From: Alviniconcha marisindica
Lineage: Eukaryota > Mollusca > Gastropoda > Provannidae
DNA length: 64,000 nt
Assembly (NCBI GenBank): GCA_018857735.1
Contig: JABMCL010003472.1
Span: forward strand, 132,501-196,500
Direction of reading: 5' to 3'
In this document: positions 45,525 through 59,000 of the stretch, one piece after another
How the letters are laid out: each line of letters starts with the position of its first letter
How positions within the stretch are numbered: position 1 is the stretch's first letter
Notes under the pieces: model-generated
What the model was told of the DNA's origin: nothing
Seen by the model: only the letters and a program-made list of their open reading frames with translations
Databases searched by the model: none
Translations under genes and position numbers: made by a program

Positions 45525-45539
45525 ATGGCGTCTAAACCG
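45525..45539 (+). CDS. GTF2F1: GTF2F1-B exon 1 (start, MASKP)
   Basis: ATGgcgtctaaaccg followed by gtaaga. Same size and phase as copy A exon 1. Confidence 0.7.
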
Positions 45540-48500
45540 GTAAGATTGTGAATATTTAGTATTTACCGTTTGTCACAGTTTGTGTATCCCGTACGGTACT
45601 TTGATAATATTGATAAATACTAGTTTACCATCTTGAATCTTCCGTTCTAATTCAGTAATTGTGCTGTCGTCAAACACAGAAAGAGTTGACTATTATACAA
45701 TGTTGTAGCAACTTGTAGAGTTATTAATTAATTATTCAATCTGACATGAGTTCTACCGCTAGATTATTTTGTGCATAAATAAAAATTATGCCATTGGCAT
45801 TGCCAGTTTTACTTTTAAAACATGGTGATACAGTCCTGCGTAGAATTTGCGTAATATTATTTCTTAATCTTATCGACCTATATAATTTATGATTTATTTT
45901 TTAACTTTGCGGTTTGAAGTGACGTTCCCCCCCCCCCCCCCCCCCCCCCCCCAATAAAATAAAAAATAAAAAAAATCGGAGCTGTTCCAGGCTCAACTGT
46001 GGTATGGCTATTTGGTGTGTTTTGTTAACTTGTGTTGCATCTGTGAACAGTTCACATCCCACCTGCCCTCCAAATTTTGATGCAGACTACTACTGATGTA
46101 AATAACATGTCAACTTTCCTGTCTGGTTTCTTTCCTTGTTAAACTTAAAGCACCATTGATGTAATTTGTAAAAATTGGTTTATTTTTATTTTTATCTCCT
46201 TCAGACTTTGTGGCTTGTTTTAAAGTAACTTAAAGTACTGACTACTAGTACTAATACTATTGATGTAAAGTTTACTCTCTATTTCTCTCTCCTTGTTGCA
46301 GGGTTCTTCTGGTGGTGGACCAGGCATGGGAGGTGCTGGACCGAGCAACACCACCACTCAGGAATATACTGTCAGAGTGCCAAGGTAAAGGCTGCTCTCA
46401 GCATAGCTTTGCTGACTTGGCAAAGGACCATACATACTGATTTAGTGAAGATGTCACTCACTTTGGCTGTTAATGGAGAGGGTTAGTACACAGGCGGTAG
46501 TGGTTAGGGAACTATTTTCTTTCGTGACGTCAGCGATTTGTGTGTGGGTCAGACTCAGAGGTCGCAGGTCAGAGGTTATGAAGATTGTTTACCACATGGC
46601 TCAAGTTTTTCATCTGCTGCTGCGTTCTTACCACAGTGGATTCGTAGGGACCATTTCCACTTTATTTTGCTATGTAAACATTAAACATATAGACTTTTCT
46701 TTGTAGATTATCATCGTAAGATTCATATGCTTGTACATTGTATGAGATTGTAATTTGGGTTGCTTTTTATTGCTGTTTTGGCTTTACGATGCAACCCTAT
46801 CAATTTCATCCGAAATCAAAATGGTGAACCATAGCGGTGCAACTGACTGAAGTAACCAGCTGCCATCAGGTGCATGTTTGTTGTCAGTTTTATGAGCATA
46901 ACATTAACAACTACCTGACCAGTGATGCTGCAGAAGAGAAATTTTGTCACTGAATGCACCTTCTCAAGTTACTCATCTGTGTGAAGGGGCAGGTGTTTAG
47001 GTAGCAATCTGTGCGACTTCGGCTATGTTAAGCTTGAGGCACGCGCACAAGGGTAGCTAGACAGTTGGGTTGTGCCACTACCACCACCACTACCACTACC
47101 ACCCATGTACTAACCCTCTCTAATATTAAAACAGGAGGCTATCAATCATCATTCCATGCCCAATTTTTGGGGTGGTTTTGTTGCAGAAGCGCTTCCCTTC
47201 TTTTGTTTTCAGTCTTGCCAAATGTGATCAGATGGGTCCCACAGCATCCGCTGATGCTTCGACTGGTATTGATTTTGTAAATTGTATATATTTAGAAGAA
47301 ATGAACATCAGGCATTTAGTAGCAGAAGAATCAGTCTTTATTCAATGATAGAACTGTTTACTAAGGTAAGTTTGCCTGAGGTATGTAGTTCCGCGAGGAG
47401 TAGTGAAAACTGAAGAAGAAGAAAAAGGAGTGTTTGAGGCAAAATATCACTTTTGTGAATGGTACTGGTATTATTACTATTAACTGTTATAATTTTTATA
47501 ATGTGTATGATTCATTTAAATATTCATGTTGTGTGTTTCTGTGTATGTGATTGTTAGTGTAATGGGTACAGTGGGGATAGCTCAGTGGTTAGAGCACTGG
47601 ACTCATGATCAAAAGATCATGGGTTCGAGTCCCGACAGGAGTGGTGGGAGAATTTTATTCTCCAGGGTCAACTTTCTGTGCTGACTCTTATTTTGGTATC
47701 CTTTCCACTTAAAAAGTCCTGGTCATTCTGCCAAAAGTGCACGTGGCTGGTTACAGCTAAACACACATGCACCCTGTATGTGGCTTTGTATGAAGTAATG
47801 TGATATAGGGCATGGTTGTATGGTGTACTTACGGTTGTATAGTTTCTAGTGGCACCAGCCATGTAAGATATACTAAGAACCAAACAACAGCCAAAGCTGC
47901 AACTACACCACTTGGGTGGATATTCAAAGCGTGCTGTAAAAAGCTGCAGTCACTCATTTAGAGTCGTATGTGACAAGAGCGCAGTGAGTGCTCGAGAGTG
48001 GAGAACAGTGCTGTATAAAAGCGATCAACTTATTTGTCAGGTACAGTTAGCAGTTGTTGTTAGCATGTGACCCTTTGTAGCTGCACTGTCTGCCCTCCAG
48101 GATTCAACAGCCAAGCCTATACACCAGCTGGCCATGTCTGACCCCCTAAACCTGAGAGTGTGGTGAACACTGAACATATTTATATATTATGTATACTGTG
48201 CCAAAAGGTGCTCATGCAGGGGGTTATGCACTTCAGTTAAAAATAAAAGAATGTTCAAAACCGTTTTTCTTTGAAACTGTGTGTTGAATATGTGCATGGA
48301 TGAATGAATATTTAGTACACATAATTTCAGCAACCAAACCAGGTGTTTTTAATATATAATATATATATATATATACATGAACAGCATCAGTGCATGGTTT
48401 TATTCAATCAAGTGTTAAGCATTACTTATATGCATGCATGTTTCTAATGCAGTTGTAATTTTTGTTTCAAACCAGAGACCGGAAGAAGAAGCTGTCCATG

Positions 48501-51500
48501 ATGAGGTTTGGCTCCGGCCCTGGCATGGACTTTTCCAAAGCAGGCGATGTGAGATATTATTGAATTTTCTGTTACTTTGGTGTCTTGCACCCTCTCAATC
48601 ACAATGACTAACGCTCACAGTGGTCCTCAGTTGTAACTGAGACTAGAGGGTACATGACACCAAGACGTGCAGTATCATTATAGGGGAGACAATACTGATT
48701 GTTATTATTATTACTTCGTCTGCTAGAATCAACACACAAGGGAGTTAATTAGCGCTCAAAATACATAACACAAGTACAACATGGTAACTCTCACCTGGCA
48801 TGTGTGTAAATACAAGGTACATAAACTCCACCATATCCTCAGATTTGTTTGTTTGTTTGCTAGCCAAGTAGCTTGGGCCTTACAGTTACTTTTTTTAGAA
48901 CTATCAATCATATCATTATAAATTATATAATGCAATACATCTTATGGATTTCCCTTGTTCAGTTGTACCTTTGCTACTGACACAGACAGTGTGTTTAGTG
49001 TGTGTGTGTGGGGGGTAGGCGAGTAGGAAGAGGATTTATTATGTGAATTGTTATTGGCACCTTGGGTCTTGTGAAAGTCCATTTCATTTTCAGGAGGTGT
49101 ACCCGATAATACATGTTAACTGTAATCTAGTTTTTAAAACAGAGCGCTTGTCACACTTTCTTTGGTATATATCTTAATTTTAGCACATCTTATGCTTGTG
49201 TTCTATATTGTCAGAACTCTTCTGTCGTGTGATTTATTCAAGAAATCAAATATGGACGCTGCCCACAAGCAGTCATTGTTCAGTGTGCAGCACTGTGACA
49301 GTGAGCTTTGTGTTAAGTAACAATAACAATATACTTTTGTTAATCCCAGTGGGAAATTAAAGCTGTCGTTCAATCGCACAACGAAGAACATATTTCAGTA
49401 ATTCTAAATCATGAACCTCACGCACATACACACTCTTAGACATACGCCCCCTTTCTCTCAATCTGCCAACATTAATACTTAGTTACAGCAAACCCAAAAT
49501 TACCTGGACTAATGCTTTCTCTGTGTCAAACCAAAATGTAAAAACTCTCAAATAAAAATCATTAGGTTGACACATCCCCAACCCTCCGTTAGAAAGAGAC
49601 GTCTTGACGCATGAGCACACTCCGTTAATGACTGTTATAATTTTCATTAAAAACTGACAGAGCCGAGGGTAAAAATGAGGCTTTATAATGGTTTGTATTT
49701 GTTCTCGGAAGTAAAGATGAAATAAGTACAACAGAGATTTAGCACATTTCAAATCCAATAATTGTTATAACTATTTTCTGCAAATGAGTTTAACTTTAAC
49801 TTCAAAACTTTAAGTTCTGCTTAATTTCACCTGTATAAGAAATTATTTAAAAAAATTGGCAGTGGTTAATGCAGATTTTGTAACATTGGTAGTCTAGTGC
49901 TTTTGAATGTAACTCTAAAAAATAAATAAGTAAGTGTAATATAAAGCTGATGGTACTTCAGTTGCCGATGGTCTGTTTGTCGGACATCGTTTGGGTTGGA
50001 CTGTTTGAACTTGTTCTACAACAGTACAAGTTCAGCATGACTAGTTTTAGTTTTTCAGGTTCTGGGAGTAGGATGGCTCATGCTGTTAAGGGTCATAATC
50101 AGTAAGAAAGTCTAGTTTTAAAAGCTGAAAATACATTAAACTTTGTTTTCTCTCACTCTCCCATATTTGCAACATCAAGTAAACATGGTGCTTAATGTCC
50201 ACAGAAATCGTTGGGCTTACTAGGGACGGGGAGAAGGGGGTATGGAGGTGGGGAAGATGGAGATTATATACCTATCACTACACTGTCACCACCAGAATGT
50301 CTCCTTCATTAAAGATGGGCAGGAATGATAGCCATTTTAATGTTTCATTAATTGTGAGGGACAAGGTCACGAGACAGTGTCCACAGACCCCAACTTTTGA
50401 AGAGAAAGGAAGGTCGAAGCGGATTCAAATCGAGGTCCCTCTGATTACCAGCCTAACGCCTTACCGCTAGGCCAAACTGGCTCATATTGCAACTTGAGGT
50501 ATAATGCAGGCTACCATGTCTTCCAGCTGTCCGTGAAGATGGAGCGTGAGAACAACCTGAAGGAGTACAAGACTGCCAACGACCTGGACATGATGCCCAA
50601 GTTTGGCGCCGGCAGCGAGTTTGGGCGTGACCAGAAAGAGGAGGCACGCAGGAAGAAGTACGGCATCATCTTGAAGAAGTACAACCCTGAAGAGCAGCCC
50701 TGGCACCTCAAGGTTGGCAGTGGCAAACAGGCCAAAAAGTGAGAGAGTGTATTAACACAGTGCGTGTGCATATCATCATATGGGTGGGGGTATGACAGTT
50801 CATTTGTGGTACCTGAAGACTGGCAATGGCAGGCAAACAGACCAAAAAGTGACCGTGTGTTACACAGTGCATGTGGGGCGGGGGTAAGAGTTCATTCTTG
50901 GCACCTGAAGATCGGCAGTGGCAAACAGACCAAAAAGTGACCGTGTGTTACACGGTGCATGTGGGGCGGGGGTAAGAGTTCATTCTTGGCACCTGAAGAT
51001 TGGCAGTGGCAAACAGACCAAAAAGTGACCGTGTGTTACACGGTGCATGTGGGGCGGGGGTAAGAGTTCATTCTTGGCACCTGAAGATCGGCAGTGGCAA
51101 ACAGACCAAAAAGTGACCGTGTGTTACACGGTGCATGTGGGGCGGGGGTGAGAGTTCATTCTTGGCACCTGAAGATCGGCAGTGGCAAACAGACCAAAAA
51201 GTGACCGTGTGTTACACGGTGCATGTGGGGCGGGGGTAAGAGTTCATTCTTGGCACCTGAAGATTGGCAGTGGCAAACAGACCAAAAAGTGACCGTGTGT
51301 TACACGGTGCATTTGGGGCGGGGGTAAGAGTTCATTCTTGGCACCTGAAGATCAGCAGTGGCAAACAGACCAAAAAGTGACAGTGTGTTACACAGTGCAT
51401 GTGGGGCGGGGGTAAGAGTTCATTCTTGGCACCTGAAGATTGGCAGTGGCAAACAGACCAAAAAGTGACCGTGTGTTACACGGTGCATGTGGGGCGGGGT

Positions 51501-53002
51501 TAAGAGTTCATTCTTGGCACCTGAAGATTGGCAGTGGCAAACAGGCCAAAAAGTGAGAGAGTGTATTACACAGTGTGACTGCATGTGGGGTAGGGGTGGG
51601 ATAATACAGTTCATTCATAGCTCCTGAAGGTTGGCAATGGCAAACAGGCCAAAAACTGAGACAGTGTTGGGGCAGGGGTAAGACTAAGAGATCATTCTTG
51701 GCACCTGACAACCGGCTGTGATAAACAGGCCCAAAAGTGAGACGGTGTATTACACAGTGCATGTGGGGTGGGGGGTAAGACGGTTCATTCTTGGCACCTG
51801 AAGATAGCAGTGGTAAGCAGGCCAGGTGTATTACATTTACGGTTCACGTGCATATGGGGTGGTGGTGGTGGTAAGTGAGACAGTTCATCCACGGCACCTG
51901 AAGATTGGCAGTGGCGAACAGGCCCAAAAGGTGAGAGAGTGTATTACACGGTGCGTGTGCATATGGGGGGGGGAGGTATGACAGTTCATTCTTGGCACCT
52001 GAAGATTGGTGGCGGCAAGCAGTCCCAAAAGTGAGACAGTGTATTACACAGTGCGTGTGGGTTAAGAAAAGTTCATTAAATTTGGTGTATTTGCACCGAT
52101 ATGCTCTGAAAAGTTGAATAACTACATTTAAAACGCATTTTATTCACCCTACCCGGCATCGACTTTTGCTCATTTTAAACTGAGAGCATGAGATTAAAAA
52201 CATTAACAAAATATATTAAACATTAACTAATGTTGAAATTTCAAGTCTCTTCAGCAGACATTTTGGCCGTAGTTGGCTATACCCAAGGGCACTGCACTAC
52301 GCTGCTACACTCATATCACTACACTCTCCCTCAGAAAAACAAAAATTGTTTATTTATGATCCCATGCGTGCATGTGGGCATCAAATTCACCAGCAACCGG
52401 TTGCATGTGTGCCTTTTTTGTGTCTGAGATGTTTGTTGTGCCACAGCCAATCGACGTTCGTGTTTTAACCAGCTGACCAGTTGTAGCGTTCGGTTCAATC
52501 CCCACTCTTATGCGTCACTTCCTGGTGAGACGACTTCCGTTTTCAATCATTTCAAATCACCATGCTGAAGCGAGAAGCTGAAAGCAAGCTCCTGGGTGGT
52601 GAATCTTGTCCAAAAAAAACGCACACCAAAATTTCCGGGAAGAGTATTATACAGAAAAGTTTCTGTGCGTTGTACGATCAACGCAGAGCACCAAGCATGT
52701 GAAGTGCAGTGCCTGCTTCTTCACTTCTTGGGACTTCTGTCGCCCATGGCGGAATGTACGACGTCGAACAACGTGTCAACTCGAAGCATCACATCAACAA
52801 AGGAAAAACGATAGGAAGTACGCTGAAGATTTCCCATTAATTTTTATGGGTTGTGAGACACCATCTTCTCAGCATTTGGACGTAATTCGAGCGAAGACGC
52901 TTTTCACAAATTTCTTTGTAGTGCACAACATCGCTCTCTCTGCAGCCAATCATGACATCTGTTCTGGCGCATGTTTCCGCAAAAGCGAATTGCGAAGGAG
53001 GA

Positions 53003-53038
<36 letters not shown>

Positions 53039-56000
53039 GCTACGCTCAAAATCTAATTACTACACTTAAAATCTGATTTTGCTACGCTAAAGTCTAGTGA
53101 TGGGTTGGCAGCTCTGCTTCAGGTGCCCCAATGAAGGCACATGTTCCTGTGCCAGAACTGGTAAAGACTGGTACATTTAAACATCCTGTTGCCAAGGATT
53201 AAAGGAAACACTGCTCACTGCACCGTGAAAACTTTAAAGCTAATTTTCTCAAAGTGGCCTCCGCCCCGCATGCAAACTTAAAAAAACACATCACATCCAC
53301 ATTTTTTGGAATAGAAACGTCGTAATTTAAGCATCAAAATAATGAGCAGAACTTTAAGTTACAACTCATTTCATCAGAATGGGTCACGTGTTATATCTAG
53401 GAGATTGGGGTAAAACAGTGTTCAGCTGGGGCGCCTGAAGATTGGCAGTGACAGTGTATTAGTTTTCCAGTCACGGTGTGTTGGTGGGAGGTTGGGGAGA
53501 ACTGATGCATCAAGGCTGGTAGTGGCACTGGTGGTAAACAGTGGCAGTCAGCGCAGAAACTGATGTCACAGCATGTGTGTATGCCGTAAATCACATCATG
53601 AGCTTGAGGGGTGGGGGAGGGGGGGGGGAGGGGGCAGGCAGCCCTAGTACCTGAAGCTCAGCAGGTTGCATGCAAACAGGCCAGTGAATGAGAGTGAGCA
53701 TGGCTCCCAGTGCTTGGATGGGGTGGCGTGAGAAGGAGCAACGGTTTGGTCTGAATGCTGGCAGTAGTGTACAGTCCAAGGAATGAGACGGTGTACTTCC
53801 TACCAGCCGTGACTGATTGGCTGTGCATGGAGGGGGGGGGTGGCCTTTGAGTTTGAGTACCAGCTTTTTTTAATTAAAAGAAAAATGTGGATTTCCAATT
53901 AAGACAGTGTGCGGACCGCTGGCTTTTGAAAAGAAAAACGTACATTTAAATTAACGCAGTCATTTGAAACCACGCTTTCTGAAGTAGAAAATGGATTTAA
54001 AATTAACTCAGCGTTTGGCTTTCTAAGAGTAAGAGACAGAAAAAATGGATTCGAATTGGCGGCAGTGTTTTACTTTTTGCTAGTTTGGTTTCATCTGATT
54101 ATTTTAATTTAAACAAAAAATTAACTTGATGTCTAAATCCTAGTGCTTGCTTGCCCAGGTTCCGTGGCGTTCGAGAGGGTACAATCACAGAGAACACTGC
54201 GTACTACATCTTCACCCAGTGCGCCGATGGTGCCTTTGAGGCTTTTCCTGTGGAGGAGTGGTACAACTTTTCCCCCATGATTCGCTACAAGTACCTCAAC
54301 TCGGAGGAGGCTGAAGAGGAATTTAGCAGGTAAAGTCAGTGAGGATCTCCAGCTGTGCATCTCGTTCATTGCTGATTGCAGTGCAGCACTGGTGACGGTG
54401 AATGACAATTTTGTTTCCAACGAAAATCTCAAACAAGATACAAACACGTGAAAGGTTCAAAAGAACACTGTTTATCACCATCAGGACAAAGCACGTTGTG
54501 TTTTGTCCGAATAGATAGCATTCTTGTGAACTTTTTATGTGTTTGGATTTTGTTTTCAATCTTCAAAGTAAAAAAACAAAAAACCCTGGAAAGTCTGATA
54601 TGGAGCTGATTTGTTGTTGATCGCTTTTATATAGCTCTATTCTCCACTCCTGAGCAGACTCGCTGTGCTCATGTGATTTTGATTTTTTTTAGCAGCATTC
54701 TAAAACAACAGACAAGTAGTACCCTTAAAAAAAAAAAAGACGTCTCTTCCAACTGAAAGCCAAGTAGATTTTGTAAATTTCATTCCTACAAGCTCTCCTC
54801 ACAGTTCCCCCCCTATATATGCATCAAGGTAGCGATAGGTAATCTTTGAATGATCCCGGAACAAAGCTTCAGGTTTTTATTTGACTATATCCAGCAAGGT
54901 AAGACAGTCCTGTACATTTCTGTACAAAATGTGCAGCAGTGCATATGCATTATCGTTTATTAATATATTGTCTTTTTATTTTTTTTATTTGCTTGTTGTT
55001 TCCCAGATTAACCATCAAGGTTAACAATCTGTAATGGGACATGGTCCAGAGCATCTGTACGGAAACAACTGAGTGGCGTCTTTCAAGTGCCAATTAACTC
55101 CCTTGTTTGTTGATTCTGCGGAAGTGAGACATTTTTTACCCGCCCACAGTCACAGAACTAGTGATGGTGAAAATCCGCTAGCCTGATTCTGAAGGAATTA
55201 TTTCCAGCCCAAGATTTTTTCCCCTAAAAAGTGAAATTTAATGATGCCGAACATTCTGCCATTTCACACTTGGCCTCAGTTTTTGCAGTTCTAGTGGAGT
55301 TAAAATGGCGATGACACTGCACCGCATGCAAATTACAACGCCGCTCTGATTTGTTTGCTGATGATCAAAGAGTTTTGTCACTGTATCAGTCGAGAGAAAT
55401 TGTCGGAACCGAAGGCAAGATTGTGCCTCACCTCACAGGGTAGTGGTTTTGGGTTTTAAAGGAATTTTATACCTGTCTCAGGCCACCGGGCAAGTGTATT
55501 GGTGTGGCCTGGTATCATCAGATAATGCCTGCCTGACTGGATGCAAAGTTCTGTCGGCTTTGAAGGAGTCTCAGTATTCTTCTTCTTGCTGTTTCAACCA
55601 TGCAGTAACAATTTCTTTGGAAGCGTTTGAACGCAGGACTACCCCATGGCTGAACACCTGTAGCTTAAGTGTAAGTCTTGGTTTGGACCATATTTATTTG
55701 AATGATTTTCTTCTTCTTCTTCTAAGGCCTTATTAAGCTATTTGATTCATTTTCAATAATTTATTCATTGCTTTTTGCCAGGCGAGACAAAACATTGAAC
55801 TACTTCAACATCATGCTGAAGAAACGGGTGAAGAACGAGGACAAGGACACAGAGCTGGACGAAGAGGAAAAAGCGGCCAAGACCAAAGTGGCCAAGTCCA
55901 AGAAAAAGTCAAAAGATTTTGTGAGTGTGCAGATGTTTTGTTGGGCATTTTTTTTTTTTTTGCTGGCGTGTTACCGCCGCATGGATTTAGAATTGTAATT

Positions 56001-59000
56001 ATGTGCTTTTGACGCTAGTGAACTGCCTGTACGAATGCATGTGGTGTCAGTGCATCAGGCTAAGAGAGGAAGTGTTGTAGCTTCCGCGCCTGCACGGTTA
56101 TCATCATTTTTGCATGGTGCATGTATCAGCGCAAAGTGATTCTTTCAAACAATTGCATCATCATGAGAGACGACATCATCCTGCAGGCAACCCGGACAGT
56201 GGAAATTGATGCCAGAGTCAGTTATCTCTCTGAATGTTCAGCTAGCAAGACATTTTTGAGGGATCCTGTGAGTCCACCCCTCCTTGAGAACATGACTACA
56301 GCGCGCTTATCATACCATGCTGTTTTGGAAAAGGGGAAGGCAGGGAAAGTGGGCAGCAGTCTTAAACCCGTTCGTAATTGGGTGAACTGTTTGTTTGTCA
56401 AACATACTTCGGACAGTTCGATGCACTATAATTTGTTTCTCACTTGAAATTTGACTTGGCCAAACATGGTTTGGACAGTTCGACAATCTACGCTTCGTTC
56501 TTAACCCGCTTGGCCCCAGACCACCCGTCACCGCCCGCTCTTTTTCCTTACCGCGTGACGCCAGACCGCCCAGAAGCGGCCGTTTAGCAGACGCTCCATA
56601 CTAGCATCCCGGCTTATGTAGATAGGAACGGGATTCTCGCGAGACTTGTAGCCTCATTTCCAATATTGTTTACTACTTCTGGTGATGTCCTTTGTTCGAA
56701 GTTTGGTGGAGTTTGAGAGGCGCTGTGAATTTTCAAAGTTGCGAGATGGACACACGATAGAATACAGAAATAAACAAAAGCCCTGCTGTTAGCAACGGCA
56801 TTGGCATCGGAGCTTCATCCTTTGAGATTTGAACTGCATATTTGGCTCAGTCGCTTATGTAGGCACCCTAACAAATTCAGTTTCATCTTTGGAGATTCAA
56901 ACTGGAAATTTTGCAAAGTCAGTTACCCCATAGGCACCCAAAAACCTGACATTCAGATGCAGACCTTTTTGACTTGGGATTTTTTTTTTATGCTTTTATT
57001 TTTGAGTGAAAAAAATTCAAAACCTGTTGGATATATACAAGAACACTGTATTCACAAACTGGGAAAGATACGAAGTGAGCTGAAACTTTTGTTTGGTGTT
57101 TATCATTGATTTTTAAAGTTGTATACCTGGATCATTTGACATAGTTATTTCCCTTCACATGGGATTTGGTAGCGAAAGGGCAGCGGCTGGTCTGGGGCCA
57201 AGTGGGTTAACTGGCTTATATTGAGATGCAACCTTCGGCCCGAACTTGCAGCAGAAGCGCAGCAGGCAGCATGACTCCAAAATGTAGGCTAAAGTCAAGT
57301 CAATATACTTTAATCATCCCTCACAGGGTAATTGAACTAACTAGTATATCATTTTGGTTCTTGGAGACAAGGCTGCGCCTCCCACATGTCAACTAATAGG
57401 TAAATTCCCTCCAAAGTGAGTGAAGTATCGACACCGTCATCCATCTTTATGTTTATTTCTTCCTCATCCGCAGAAGAGCCCTCTTTGCTCTCAACCAGTC
57501 CGAGGCAATGTTCACCGAACTGGGCGAATATTCCCAGAACATGTTGAGCAAAGCTTTTTGGACTCTGAATATAGCTTCATCACAGTCTGATGAATACTCC
57601 CAACTAGGTTCACAAAACAAAAGTTCACCCAATTAAGAACCAACTAGATTCGACGAATACTCCAAACTATGTTCGCAAAGCAAATGTTTGGCCAATTAAG
57701 AACGGGCTTAAGAGAAAAAGTTGCATGCCACACAGAAGAGGGTGGAGTCAAAATTCAAGAAGATGAGCAAAAAGCCAAGATGTGAGATGTGGCCACCTAA
57801 GCAGTGAACAAGGTGGTGGAGAGCAAAAACTGATGAAGTTGATGATGTAGAGCTTCATGTCCTCAGATGTCGGTTGACATATTAGGGACAAACTGTGACC
57901 AGTGCCTAAGCATGGTTCAGTGTCGTTTTATGTCCACAGAAACTGTAAGGCTCATTAGGACAGAAAGCCCAGGATGGCCACCTTGACTTTCACACAGCTC
58001 CTGAACTCTGAACTGATGAAGGAAGCTCATTTACTTTTATCCTGCTTCTGATTCACGTTTTGACTTGAAGACTACGAAACTGTTATGCTTCTCAGAGTTG
58101 CGGTCTGTTGTTGGTTTTGTTATGTTTTGCTGTTCTTTCTTTTCCTTTATTTGCTCTGATATAACCGTACTGGTTGACTGGAGGTAAAGCACCAAGTTAT
58201 TTACTCCTTTCCTTTATAAAAAATAATAATAATAATAATAATAATTAGACATTTTAGAATGCATTTTTCACTGTTTGAATATATGAGATGAAACAGAAGT
58301 AATGATTATTTGTTAATTTTGTTATTCATAATTACTAATGTTAAGTTGTGAAAAACGTGATTAATTTCTCTCTTAAGGTACCGTATGCTATTAAATATAA
58401 AAGCTACCAGCAGAAGCTTCAAAAGGCCTGTAAATTACTGTAAATTCAATAGGGTTGGGGATAGCTCAGTGGTTAGAGCACCGGACTCACGATCAAAAGG
58501 TCATGAGTTCGAATCCCTGCAGGAGCGGCGGGAGAATTTTCTTCTCTAGGGTCAACTTTCTGTGCTGACTCTTATTTCAGTATCCGTTCCACCCCCATGT
58601 TACCGCAGTAACACGTAAAAGACCCCAGTCATTCTGCCAAAGTGCAGGTGGCAGGTTACAGCTAAACACGCATACACCTTGTGTATGTGGCTTTGCATGA
58701 AGTGACATGGTGCATGGTTGTATGGTGTACACAGAACATGCCGAGATGGCAGCAGTTTCATGTGGCACCAGCCATGCCAGCACTGTAAGTACACCACTTC
58801 GGTGGATATTAAAAAATGCGCTATAAAAAGCTATTCACTCGTGTAGAATCACATGCGAGCGCAGTGAGTCTGCTCAAGAGCGAGAATAGCGCTATATAAA
58901 AGCGATCAATAATAGCTTCTGACCCCATCTGACCCCATCTGTGAATCACACCCAGCATAATTTTTCCTTGAATTTTTGTTGTTGTTGTTGTCAGTACCAT

